A program made the translations under genes and the position numbers. This document shows, in pieces, positions 1 to 9,324 of a stretch of DNA of 64,000 nucleotides; position 1 is the stretch's first letter, and every line of letters starts with the position of its first letter. The stretch is taken from positions 44,504,501-44,568,500 of the forward strand of contig CM060830.1 of NCBI GenBank assembly GCA_030762175.1, in the 5' to 3' direction. Under the pieces are notes generated by a model. The model made no database searches. It saw only the letters and a program-made list of their open reading frames with translations, and was not told where the DNA came from. The DNA comes from Metallyticus violacea (Eukaryota; Arthropoda; Insecta; Mantodea; Metallyticidae).

Positions 1-116
1 GTTTTTGTCTCTTGAATTTATGCACCTTTTTATATACTAGTTCTTTTTTAAAACCATTTTTAACTGCTGTTTCTTCTATTTGTTTGTATTCTTTAAAATA
101 TTCTTCTTTGCTAATT
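1..116 (-). mobile_element. Inverted fragment of Penelope-like element (PLE family 1)
   Basis: This stretch is the reverse complement of positions 2092-2207 of the PLE that follows, with a few base differences. In minus-strand reading it covers the part of the PLE protein between the reverse transcriptase and the GIY-YIG nuclease. It abuts the 5' leader of the plus-strand copy, leaving only about 40 bp before that copy's first ATG. The rest of the inverted copy lies beyond the left edge. Penelope elements are known for inverted, truncated partial copies joined to a longer copy, which this fits. Confidence 0.85.
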
Positions 117-157
117 CGTTATTAATTCACATTAATTCGTTTTACGACGATGATAAG

Positions 158-2776
158 ATGGAATACACAAACAATAACCTAAATAACTTCAACTGCAATT
201 TTAACAACTTAAAAAAGGACATTAAAGAGTATATAAAATTAAAAGAAAAAAGCCGACTCATTTCTGCAGATATTCATTTTTTAAACCGCTGCCTAAAACA
301 TAAAGTGTGTCCAAAGTTCGTCCGAAAAACCGTTAAATGTAACCACAACAGTCACGAGCAGTTAGCTGCTGAGAAAAAAGTTATTCAAATAGAAAAGTCA
401 AAACATTATACTAAAATGGCAAATATTGATCTTAAACTATACAGAAAACACTTACAGATTTCAAACAGGTTAGTTTGCATAATATGGGATAATTTAATTG
501 GTACAGCCTTAGAAGATATACAATTTCAAAACAAAAAAGTCAGTAATCAAAAAAGAAAATTTAGTAAGCTTTATCAAAAACCAAAGAAAACTCCAAACCC
601 TAAGCAAACTTATGTAGAAAATCTATCTAATGAAAATTTCAAAACAGAAGAATTAGCATTTCTAAATAAAGGCTTAAAAACTTGTGTACAATACTCCACT
701 AAAATAGAGGATTATTTGGTAGATTTGGAAGTGGCCATTGAAGGTTTGAAGAACAAAGAAAAAGAAATAGTTAGAATTAAATCAGAAAAAGTTTTTAAAG
801 GCATTGTTAAAAAGAATACAGCAGTACACAATACTTATAAGAATACAATAAAATCCTTAAATGAAAAAGATGTTAATGAATATCATTGTATGATTCAGTT
901 GAACTACACACTCTTAAAGCTTCACTTACTTTTCATAAATGTATGGAACCGGTTTCGAGAACATTTATGAAAAGTAAGTGAAGCTTTAAGAGTGTGTAGT
1001 TCAACTGAATCATACAATGATATTCATTAATATGATTGGCTTCACTGTGTAAAGTTCCAATTTACATTTAAGTGAAAAAGATGTTGTTTATACTAAAGCA
1101 GACAAAGGAAACAGAGTAGTAATTTTGGATAAAGAAGATTATAATAATAGAATGCAGAATTTATTAAATAAAAAAGAATATGTTCCAATCCCATCAGACC
1201 CATTGAAAAGGTGTGTTAATTCCACCAATGAGGTTCTGAAAACATGTACAGTCATTCCAAAAGAAACAATATTCAAAATAAAACACAGCAACTCTAAAAT
1301 AGCTAGGTTATATGGTTTACCAAAAATTCACAAGACTGGAAATGGTATGCGCCTCATCATTAACAACATCAATACTCCCTCTTACTATTTAGCAAAACGG
1401 TTAGCTAATAGATTCAAGGCATTACCAAAATTTCAAACCAGGAGCATAAATAATTCATATCAGTTAATAGAAAAAATTAAAGACATAAAATTGTACCCCT
1501 CTGACACTCTTATATCTTTCGATGTAGAATCTCTGTTTCCTAGCATACCAAAAGAAAAACTCCTGATTTATCTACATGATTGGCTAAAAACAAGTGGAAT
1601 TAATGATATACACATAAAAGAATACATCAAACTGACAGAAATTTGCATAAACCAAGCCTTTTTCACTTTTAAAGGAAAATTTTATAAACAACAAGCAGGA
1701 CTTACAATGGGCAGCCCCTGATTTCCATTTCTAGCTAATCTCTTCATGAGTAGATTTGAAACACACATCAACACAGCTTTTCCATACATATTTAAGGTAT
1801 GGTACAGATATGTAGACGATATATTTGCCATAGTTAACAAAAAACTCATTGAGGATGCCTTAAACTTCTGAATATACAAGATATAAATATATCATTTACA
1901 TACGAAATAGAAACAGATAACATGCTGCCATTCCTGGATATTAAAATAATGAAATGCCAAGAAAAACTTAAATTTGGAATATACAGAAAGAATACACATG
2001 CAGATAATCACATCAAAGCTGACAGTTTAAACCCTACAGCACACAAACATGCAGTAATTAACAGTTTAACACACCGGCTAGTTAACCTACAAATTAGCAA
2101 AGAAGAATATTTTAATGAATACAAACAAATAGAAGAAACAGCAGTTAAAAATGGTTTTAAAAAAGAACTAGTACATAAAAAGGTGCAGAAATTCAAGAGA
2201 CAAAAACATATCAAAGAAACCACAACACTTTCAGCAAAAAAAGATAAACTTATTTTTAAAAAATTCACATATCATCCATGGGCCACAAAAAAATTTCAGA
2301 ATATTCTTAAATATTTTAATATGAGGTTGGCACTGATTAATAGATTTAATGTTCAAAATTTGCTGATAGATAATGTTAATGACAGTATTCCACAAGAAGA
2401 AAAATCAGGTATTTACAAAATAAACTGTGCAGAATGTGAAAAAATCTACATAGGGAAAACAAAGAGAAACGTTGGCACACGGTTAAAGGAACATTTCAGG
2501 AACATAAAGTACAAGCAAATAGAGAAATCAGCAGCAGCATATCATTTTTGGACACAAAATCACAACATAATAAATGAAACAAAATTATTAAAATCAGTAC
2601 AAGGACCTACAGAATTAGCAACCTGGGAGAAAATCTACATCTACAAATACAAAGACAGCATAATGAACTTCGACATTGTCGGGGATGGAAACATAAACTA
2701 CAAGTTTATCACACCGCCACCAGAGCAGAATATACATTCCCACAGCTCAACGAATGATCCGACAGTTGAACCTTAG
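158..2776 (+). pseudogene. PLE reverse transcriptase / GIY-YIG endonuclease, interrupted
   Basis: The likely start is the ATG at 158, because the upstream in-frame ATG at 80 lies inside the inverted fragment. The N-terminal part contains a LNKGLK motif (about 663-680). Downstream come TKADKGNRV (about 1090), YGLPKIHK (about 1312), SFDVESLFPSIP (about 1516), GLTMGSP (about 1699) and the catalytic YVDD (about 1811). The C-terminal part has GIYKINCAECEKIYIGKT, the GIY-YIG core (about 2408-2461). The frame is broken three times: a 198 bp hairpin insertion at 875-1072, an in-frame TGA just after GSP (1719), and a stop at 1869 with a frame change to the GIY-YIG part. So it is a recent but dead copy. 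Known PLE proteins have this RT plus GIY-YIG order. Confidence 0.9.
875..1072 (+). mobile_element. 198 bp PLE-derived snap-back insertion inside the PLE ORF
   Basis: Perfect 67 bp inverted arms (875-941 and 962-1028) surround a 20 bp loop and are followed by a 44 bp tail ending tttacatttaag. The tail and right arm match the 3' terminus of the host PLE (to 2931). A 13 bp target duplication (tgaaaaagatgtt) flanks it at 862-874 and 1073-1085, and the PLE frame is in register on both sides of the duplication. It is therefore a secondary insertion of a minimal, non-coding derivative of the same PLE family. Confidence 0.88.
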
Positions 2777-2777
2777 C

Positions 2778-2820
2778 ATGGCTGAAGATGGGAACAAAAT
2801 GTTCTCGAAACCGGTTCCAT
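2778..2820 (+). ncRNA. Candidate hammerhead ribozyme in PLE family 1 terminus
   Basis: In order: ATGG (2778-2781), CTGAAGA (2782-2788), an extra T, a 7 bp stem GGGAACA/TGTTCTC with loop AAA (2790-2806, one G-T pair), GAAA (2807-2810), CCGGTT (2811-2816) and CCAT (2817-2820). This matches a type I hammerhead: helix I is ATGG/CCAT, CTGANGA and GAAA form the core, helix III is the palindrome ACCGGT and the cleavage triplet would be GTT. A palindromic helix III without a loop would need two molecules. PLEs are known to carry hammerhead motifs with very short helix III. Activity is inferred; the extra T after the core is not canonical. Confidence 0.6.
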
Positions 2821-2931
2821 ACATTTATGAAAATTAAGTGAAGCTTTAAGAGTGTGTAGTTCAACTGAATCATACAATGATATCCATTAATATGATTGGC
2901 TTCACTGTGTAAGTTCCAATTTACATTTAAG

Positions 2932-3692
2932 TAACAAGAGTTTCTTTAATTTTCATTTTAAGTATTGTTTATTTTGAAATTTTAATTGATTAGGCAGTTT
3001 ATTACACATACAAAGTCCTGTATGGGTAATGTTGTTAAGGCTTTCTTAGATGTCGTGAGAGTGCAGACATAAATTATTTGCTGCTCTAGTTAAGCTCACA
3101 TTAATCTGAAAGGTTTAGAAATTATTCTAGGTTTAGGTGAACAAAGCATATCTGGAGAATGTAAATTGAAAGAACAACTAATGTGTTTAATTCTTTAAAC
3201 ATATTTTTGCCAGATAAATGGGCAGGAAATCTTTCCATTATTCTCAAACAATTTTTATTGCATTTTAAACAAATGAAAAAGTTATGGTGATTAATCTCAT
3301 TATGGTATGGCATAGGAAATTTGGAATTGCACATATCCAAGATTTACTTATTTTAAAATCCTCAGGGGTAACTAATAACTAAGAACTCTGAACCCAAAGC
3401 ACAATGACTAAGTTTATTCACTTGTTTTTCAACATAAGTGCTACAAGAAAGATGTGAGTTGTTCAAACCACAAGAAATCTTGTTATTTTGGCTTCTTGGA
3501 TAGTATAGTCTTTCATCAAAATTGTCAAAGGCGTTATGTGTTACCTGATGATTAAAATGTATGTAAACTATCTTATTAGCATTTAAATGAGGTATATTAT
3601 TATACACAGGATTTGCTTACAATCCCTATAAAAACCAAAAATTAATTCCTACTATCACTGATGGATAATACGATATGTCATTATTGTGACTC

Positions 3693-3735
<43 letters not shown>

Positions 3736-3915
3736 AAATAGCATTTTTAAAGAAAATCTCTTTGTTTTAAACCATATGTTTTCTGCACAACACTTCATGA
3801 TTGCTTATACACTAATTTGTATTATATAGTGGACAATATGTATAATGTCTTTAAAATTTTTAAAAACTGATAAGCAAGAATACAATATAATCTCTTATGT
3901 AAAACAAAAGCATAC
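2932..3915. other. No gene seen; TA microsatellite
   Basis: Sequence between the PLE and FAM234-like exon 5, presumably intron 5 of that gene. A (TA)n run occupies about 3696-3732. Short open frames on the minus strand show no recognisable domain. Confidence 0.5.
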
Positions 3916-4139
3916 CTGAGCAGTATTTCCCTTCACCAAGTCAAACAATGGAATGGCATATAGGCCTCCAGCACTTGCTTGACTCCCTGTACCAAATAGA
4001 ACAATGTTCTCGCCATCAGGATGAACCAACAACTGTGGAGCATAATAACTCTCTTCTCTATTTGGTGTCTCAAGCTTTTGTAAAACAGTACCAGTCTTGC
4101 CACTCAATAGAATCAAATAACCACATAATGATGTATCAG
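3916..4139 (-). CDS. FAM234/ITFG3-like protein, exon 5 (last in window)
   Basis: The acceptor reads tttcag and the donor CAG|GTATGC on the minus strand. The exon starts in phase 1 relative to exon 4 and ends on a codon boundary. It encodes about 75 residues including LLSGKTGTVLQKLETPN, a beta-propeller-like blade of the sort found in FG-GAP proteins, then VLFGTGSQASAGGLYAIPL. About 370 residues are covered by exons 1-5, so roughly the last third of a typical family member must lie left of the window. Confidence 0.8.
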
Positions 4140-4239
4140 CTGAAATAAATAAATTTTAATAAATTTAACAATTTATTTTTTTATTTCACTGGAAGTTACA
4201 CTGAAGAAATGTTAGAGAATGTAATAAACCTCATGCTTC

Positions 4240-4425
4240 CTAACATCTTGCTGTTTGTGTAGATTTAGCGAGTGTTTTATATATAACCACACATTTCCTT
4301 TTGTCACAAAGACTGCAGTATGAGTCTTGCGCAATTATAATGTGGTGAAGGTGTTCAGCCATTACGTTATGACCTGTAATGAGGCAAGAAAATTGTAACT
4401 GCTTCACTTCTTGTGCTGCCAAGTA
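4240..4425 (-). pseudogene. Possible 3' fragment of a non-LTR retrotransposon
   Basis: The minus strand reads LITGHNVMAEHLHH...YCSLCDK, resembling the C-terminal region after the reverse transcriptase in many arthropod LINEs (a TGH motif followed by a CxxC zinc-knuckle start). The second half of the zinc motif is not preserved. It lies in FAM234-like intron 4. The match rests on a short pattern only. Confidence 0.4.
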
Positions 4426-4439
4426 TGGTTAAAACTTCA

Positions 4440-5690
4440 TCTTTCCACTGTTTGTCTTGCATGTGTTGGATACATTCTTGTATGTAGTATTCTTTGCAGA
4501 ACTTTTAATTCTTTGCTTAATCAATTTCACAAAGTTAGCTTTATTGAATATTACAGCTCTTTGTATATTTAATTTTCTAAAGTAAATGAATGTGAATGTA
4601 ATATTTCATGTAGATCCATGATCATTATTTTAACAAAAACAAAAAAGCTAAGATAATATCAAATTTTTGAATTAGGTTATTTTAATGTCTTTTCCATAAG
4701 CTTTTACATTTATAATAGTCAAGCATTATTGGAAGGTCATCAATTACCAAAGAGACACCATATGAATGAAACTGTAAAATGCTCTATATTTGTTTAACAT
4801 AAGATAGCATTGTTAATATGTTAATTTTCCCCAAATGAATATTTAACGTACAAAACTGCTTAAAATATTTGTAAATTACTGAGAAACAAGCCTTACTATT
4901 ATGAAAATTTGAGAAGCCTATAGTGCAACTGGAATATATGGGTGACAGAAAATAGTCACAAAGCATAAAAAGTTTATACATATATTTTGTGAAATAAATA
5001 AAATAAAACTAATAAAGAATCTTTTAAAGGTCAACAGATTGGGCATAACCTACATTTAGGCCAAAAATAAAATTAATAAATCTAAAACAGATATTACAAT
5101 AAACACAGCTTTTTTATAAAAAAATTTCCATACTAAATGCATATTTTTATGCCACTGGTGATAAACAGTTCATAACAAAATTATGTACAATTATACCAAC
5201 AAATCAACTGCATGCGCTTCATATTTGGTAATGTTTTGGCACTCATTCTCATCTTCCAGAGACTCCTTGCTGTTGGTGTCTATGGCAGAGTGACGTTCAC
5301 ACAGCAACCATTACTTTACATATTTGTTTGGGTCAAACTTGGAGAGAGAAGGTCTAAAAATTTTCAGGTGCCGCATAGTTGGGCTCATTTTTCTGATATA
5401 CAGTATCTTATATGACTGGATACATGTAATTCAGGTATCTGTCCAAAGGCAATCTTGAAAATTGACAAATTGGCTATTTATAACGACACACTCATACACA
5501 AAAGCATGCTTCACACACACTCATACAATAGACTCTGGAACCTTCTTGATTAAAGAAAATATCTTGCATTTAGCTGAGAATCAAATCCAGTACCCTCAGC
5601 ACAAAAGACAGGCCAACAATTTTTTTTACAAATATGAAGAAAGTGGTTCAAGTTAGCTAAGATTTTGATGATGATCAACAAAACCTATTT
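4440..5690. other. Intron 4 sequence, nothing recognised
   Basis: AT-rich sequence between the LINE-like and mariner fragments. No domain-bearing reading frame or clear repeat was seen on either strand. Confidence 0.4.
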
Positions 5691-5699
5691 AAATTGAAG

Positions 5700-5816
5700 A
5701 CTGCAACCATACTGCAACTCCAAGGTCCGACCTGCATGCTCTTCGTCTTCAATGCTTTCTCGACCCATTCGAAAAAGTTTGGCCCATTATTTTATGGTAC
5801 AATATGAGGGGGATGT
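5700..5816 (-). pseudogene. Mariner transposase N-terminal fragment
   Basis: The minus strand reads PSYCTIK, a stop, then WAKLFRMGRESIEDEEHAG, the helix-turn-helix linker region typical of mariner transposases, where STIK.W...F..GRESIEDD..GR is common. Only this short segment is left, with one stop codon. It is related in sequence to the mariner at 42010-43187 (SYSTIKEW). Confidence 0.65.
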
Positions 5817-6312
5817 TTACAATTCTGTACCAAGGTTGAGAGTTATAAATTAGAGCTGCTACATCTTTCAAGATAACTTCTTGTACATCTATAAAACAGG
5901 AAAGTTATATATGATTCACGGGTGCAGTAAGTGGTCTTTTCCAACATATTCAATGTATCTCAAAATTGCTATAATTGGAAAAATCAAGCCAATTTACAGT
6001 TATTAATAAATTTTATTCAACACATCTCAGTCTATATTCTACATCAAACATTTACTAATCAAGATTTAAATAGTGGGAATTTTCACAGAAAAATATAGTA
6101 TAATATAATAAATTATTTATGAGGAATTCATTCAAATTTCACTAATTTTGTTCCACTTACTTGGACATCATAGCGTTTCTGGCACAAAAAAAAAAAAAAA
6201 AAAAAAAAAAACACGATTTCCAAATTGAGCCTAAACTCTTAAAATCTCTTCATAAACCCACAGAATTATCAGCATGGGAAAATTTGTTCATAAATGAAAA
6301 CAAGGAAAATTT

Positions 6313-7359
6313 GTTGTAATCTTAAAAGAAGCTAGGAACAGTGAAGTTGTTAAATATACAAATGAGTCAGTATTAGGTAACATTAAAACTTCACTAACTG
6401 GTTAATCCTTCAGGAACATGTTTCAAGAGCATATGCTCTCATCCTCAGCTGGGTACCGACTAATGCTGGCAGGTGATGTAGTGACCTCTGGTGGTTCCAT
6501 TAGATAACGGAACAGGAATTCCATTGGTGGAATGTCAAAGTTCATAACTCTATGTTTATTTTTTAAAATATAAATCTTTTCCCATAGTGCCAATTCCTTG
6601 GGATTGGTGGTAGCTTTTAACAGTTTGGCTTCTCCTGCAATGTCATGATCATAAGTTCAAAAATGATCTGCAACCGCCGATTTATCCACTTGTTTATATC
6701 TTATATTTCTGAAATGTTCTTTGGTCCTTATCTCTAAATTTCTTATTGTTTTGCCTATATATATATGATCACACTCCAAACAATCTATCGGATACATATC
6801 ATCCATGGGCAAACAGGACATTCATAAAGATTTTTAAAAATTATGATATTCGTTTGGCAGCACAAAATAGATTTAGTATTGAAAAACTTCTGAACAGTGC
6901 CATAAAAGAGTTATTCTACCCAGCAAAAGGGCAGGAGTGTATCAGATAGATTGTTTGGAGTATGATCAGATATATATAGGCAAAACAATATGAAATTTGG
7001 AGATAAGGAAATGTAAGATATAAACAAGTGGATAAATCGGCGGTTGCAGATCATTTTTGGACTTACGATCATGACATTGCTGGAGAAGCCAAACTGTTAA
7101 AAGCTACCACCAATCCCAAGGAATTGGCAATATGGGAAAAGATTTATATTTTAAAAAATAAACAGAGATTTATGAATTTTGACATTCCACCAATGGAATT
7201 GCTGTTCTGTTATCTAATGGAACCACCAGAGGTCACTACATCACCTGCCAGGTTTAGTTGGTCTCCAGATGAAGATGAGAGCGAATGCTCTTGAAACATG
7301 TTCTGAAGAATTAACCAGTTAGTGAAGTTTTAGTGTTATCTAATACTGACTCATTTGAT
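6313..7359. mobile_element. Palindromic PLE-B: two inverted copies joined head to head
   Basis: Positions about 6365-6780 (minus orientation) and about 6945-7358 (plus orientation) are inverted copies of one PLE 3' half, with the 3' ends pointing outward. The plus copy is longer and includes about 6780-6945. It encodes TYHPWANRTF, DIRLAAQNRFSIEKLL, then, after frame breaks, DKSAVADHFWTYDHDI and ELAIWEKIYILKNK, the region around the GIY-YIG nuclease. Both 3' ends carry the hammerhead-like core. The 11 bp string aaggaaaattt flanks it at 6302-6312 and 7360-7370. Confidence 0.8.
6409..6454 (-). ncRNA. Candidate hammerhead ribozyme, PLE-B left copy
   Basis: On the minus strand: CAG, CTGAGGA (6448-6442), an extra T, stem II GAGAGC/GCTCTT with loop ATAT, GAAA (6424-6421), CATGTT (6420-6415), then CCTG. 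Helix III would be the palindrome ACATGT and the cleavage triplet GTT. One extra C after GTT shifts helix I (CAG/CTG) out of register compared with the copy at 41016-41056. The sister copy on the plus strand at about 7264-7306 has ATGAAGA in place of CTGAAGA. Confidence 0.55.
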
Positions 7360-7370
7360 AAGGAAAATTT

Positions 7371-7570
7371 AATTGATATCATTGTATGATTCAGTTGAAC
7401 TACACACTCTTAATGCTTCACTTACTTGTCATAATGTATGGAGTCGGTTTCATACATTTATGACAAGTAAGTGAAGCATTAAGAGTGTGTAGTTCAACTG
7501 AATCATACAATGATATCAATTATATGATTAGCTTCACTGTGCAAGTTCCAATTTACATTTTAATTTTAAC
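7371..7570 (+). mobile_element. 200 bp PLE family 1 snap-back element
   Basis: Inverted arms (about 7371-7440 and 7450-7523) are followed by a tail ending near ccaatttacatttt. It has the same layout as the 875-1072 insertion and similar sequence. Copies of aaggaaaattt flank it at 7360-7370 and 7571-7581. Confidence 0.75.
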
Positions 7571-7581
7571 AAGGAAAATTT

Positions 7582-7767
7582 ACTTAAATGTAAATTGGAA
7601 CTTGCACAGTGAAGCTAATCATATTAATTGATATCATTGTATGGTTGAACTTTAGCCTGGCTGAAGATGGGAACTAAATGTTCTTGAAACCAGTTCCATA
7701 CATTTATGAAAAGTAAGTGAAGCTTTAAGAGCATGTAGTTCAACTGAATCATACAATGATATCAATT
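7582..7767. mobile_element. PLE family 1 terminal fragment, opposite-facing tail
   Basis: The first ~60 bp are the reverse complement of the tail of the preceding hairpin (7500-7565). The remainder matches the family 1 3' terminus in plus orientation, with CTGAAGA at 7661-7667. Flanking strings aaggaaaattt lie at 7571-7581 and 7768-7778. Confidence 0.7.
7657..7699 (+). ncRNA. Candidate hammerhead ribozyme, PLE family 1 copy
   Basis: CTGAAGA (7661-7667), extra T, stem II GGGAAC/GTTCTT around TAAA, GAAA (7686-7689), CCAGTT, CCAT. Compared with the 2778 copy, helix III has lost its palindrome (CCAG instead of CCGG) and helix I is CTGG against CCAT, so this copy is probably inactive. Confidence 0.45.
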
Positions 7768-8037
7768 AAGGAAAATTTAGTTAATTTTGATCTTCCAAAC
7801 AACAGTAATTTCACCACAAAGCTTATAAACTCCACAGCATGACACCTTAATGCCATGCTGGGAAGCTGACAGTGGAACTAACTCATGATGAAGGCAACAG
7901 CCTTCAAAACATGCCCAAATAAATGGGACAAACTAGTGAAATTTGAGTGAATTCCTCATAAATAATTTGTAATATTTACTAATCTATTTTAAATTAATGA
8001 GTTTCATAATGAATGCATGGAATGCATATCTAAATAC

Positions 8038-8212
8038 CTATCAAGTCTCTTGTTCTTGTAGTTAGCACATCTGGAAGCCCATCACCATCCATGTCTTCAA
8101 TAAAACGGGCAGAGAAAACATCAATTTGGAGCTCCTCATCACGCTGGCTAGAAACTGGTTCACTATATTGCCACAAGCTGCTACCATCATGTCCATTAAT
8201 TAATTCAAGCAA
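8038..8212 (-). CDS. FAM234/ITFG3-like protein, exon 4
   Basis: The minus-strand acceptor is ttcatgcag and the donor ATAG|GTATTT. The exon begins on a codon boundary after exon 3 (GRGG then LLELINGHDG) and ends after 58 codons plus one base. It encodes GHDGSSLWQ, an outer-strand propeller signature, and ARFIEDMDGDGLPDVLTTR, a clear FG-GAP-type DxDxDG cation-binding loop. A PLE block starts 53 bp into the following intron. Confidence 0.85.
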
Positions 8213-8489
8213 CTGCATGAAAGACAGACATTGCAGTTTTCACATTAATGCTTATTTGGTCTATTTTACTCAAGTGCAATGTAACTAATCTTGATGAACA
8301 ATAATTGTAACTATGATTATTCACCCAACTGCCTTGCTTTCCTATTACTATCTAGAGAAAATCACTATTTTTTTAAATTTTTTGTCATCTTTGTGTCTAA
8401 ACTATAATTAATGTTATATACAAAGGAGGTAAATGAAACATGAAGAAAAAAATTGTTTTTTGACTTTAAAATTTAATTTTCAATACTAA

Positions 8490-8700
8490 CTTGAATGTCA
8501 CAAGATTTAAAATTTAGAACATGTTTTTTCAAGAGCCTTTATTCGCATCTTCATCAGTTTACTAACTGCTTAGTAAGTTTAGAGCTGTCTGGTTGTGGAT
8601 GGATCTGAATTGCTTCTCTGTCAACATCATTAGAATAGGAATAGAAATTTACTGAATTTGTCCAAAAGTGGAATGCTTAAATTCATTAATTTAACTCTAT
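8490..8700 (-). mobile_element. PLE-C 3' fragment, minus copy
   Basis: Its reverse complement matches 9340-9500 (gacaaattcagt, agaagcaattcaga, ccagacag, taaacttac). It includes a CTGATGA core (minus strand, about 8566) followed downstream by GAAA and AACATG, a degraded hammerhead-like end. Together with the plus copy it forms another outward-facing inverted PLE pair. Confidence 0.6.
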
Positions 8701-8934
8701 TTTTTAATATGAAAATTTTTTCTCATATGAATAATTCTACCAGAGTATACATTGCTTTTAAAAAATTACTTCTTACTTAATTTTGTGGTTGTATTCCAAA
8801 AAATGATTCTTTTCCAATTGCTTAAGCCAGAAATATTACAAATTCTTCCTAGTTTCCAAATTTCTCTTCACTTCTCTTTTTCTTCTCTTTTCCTGTACAC
8901 TTTAAATTATAGTCTGAGCATTCTGAAGTATTGA

Positions 8935-9232
8935 GTTTTTTTTTTTTTTTTTTTGATTGATTTATTTATGGACGCTCTTTAACATCTCAGGTCATCAGCA
9001 TCCCATTCAACTCAGGGCATGAAACAGCCGACAAATTTTGCTCAGAGGCCTCTCTTTCAGACTTGCGGTTCTTTTTCGTGCCGTAAATGTACAACACTGG
9101 ACGGCTTTACTTTCCCTTCTGAAGGAAACCATATTAGGATTTTTAGGCCCGAAAAAATCCATCGCTCCTGGCCGGGGTTCGAACCCGCGATCTTGGGTTT
9201 AGAAGGCAAGTATGGTAACCACTACACCAACA
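8935..9232 (-). mobile_element. tRNA-derived SINE (family S1), complete with target duplication
   Basis: On the minus strand the head reads GTTGGTGTAGTGGTTACC (A box region), then GGGTTCGAACC (B box), then a tRNA-unrelated body and a 3' A-rich tail, seen on the plus strand as a T run at about 8938-8955. A 10 bp duplication gaagtattga flanks it at 8925-8934 and 9233-9242. It sits between the two PLE-C copies in intron 3 of the FAM234-like gene. Confidence 0.85.
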
Positions 9233-9254
9233 GAAGTATTGAATACCATAGTAG

Positions 9255-9255
<1 letters not shown>

Positions 9256-9301
<46 letters not shown>
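9256..9301. repeat. (TA)n microsatellite
   Basis: Uninterrupted alternating TA of about 42 bases next to the SINE. Confidence 0.9.
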
Positions 9302-9302
<1 letters not shown>

Positions 9303-9324
9303 GAAAACATTTTCATTTAAAAAA

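Larger units (their letters stand above)
117..2931 (+). mobile_element. Penelope-like retroelement, family 1, near full length but broken
   Basis: The unit holds a PLE open reading frame (N-terminal region, reverse transcriptase, GIY-YIG endonuclease) followed by a 3' terminal region. The 3' end is placed at 2931 because the last bases (tttacatttaag) match the end of the short hairpin copy at 875-1072. The 3' region contains an arm (about 2820-2890) that recurs in hairpins at 875, 7371 and 7582. No intact right-hand target duplication could be paired, because the left partner is out of the window. It lies downstream of, and antisense to, the visible part of the FAM234-like gene. Confidence 0.85.
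6061..7973. mobile_element. Nested PLE cluster in FAM234 intron 4 (outer element, PLE-A)
   Basis: An 11 bp duplication, atttactaatc, flanks the block at 6050-6060 and 7974-7984. The outer element has inverted ends of about 55-60 bp (about 6110-6165 and 7905-7968). Its GIY-YIG C-terminal coding remnant is split: one part at about 6212-6315 (KLLKSLHKPTELSAWE), the other at about 7779-7830 (ending NSTA, stop). The split is caused by later PLE insertions at 6313-7767. A poly-A run sits at 6187-6211. A degenerate hammerhead-like core (CTCATGA, stem GAAGGC/GCCTTC, AAAA, CATG) occurs near 7882-7912. The block ends 53 bp from the exon 4 splice donor. Confidence 0.75.

Noticed and set aside
80..157. 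ATG at 80 as the start of the PLE protein
   Set aside because: Bases 1-116 are an inverted PLE fragment, so the in-frame extension is accidental. The ATG at 158 is preferred.
9170..9232. Genuine tRNA gene on the minus strand
   Set aside because: A and B boxes are present, but the head runs straight into a SINE body with a poly-A tail and a 10 bp target duplication, and the same body recurs three times.
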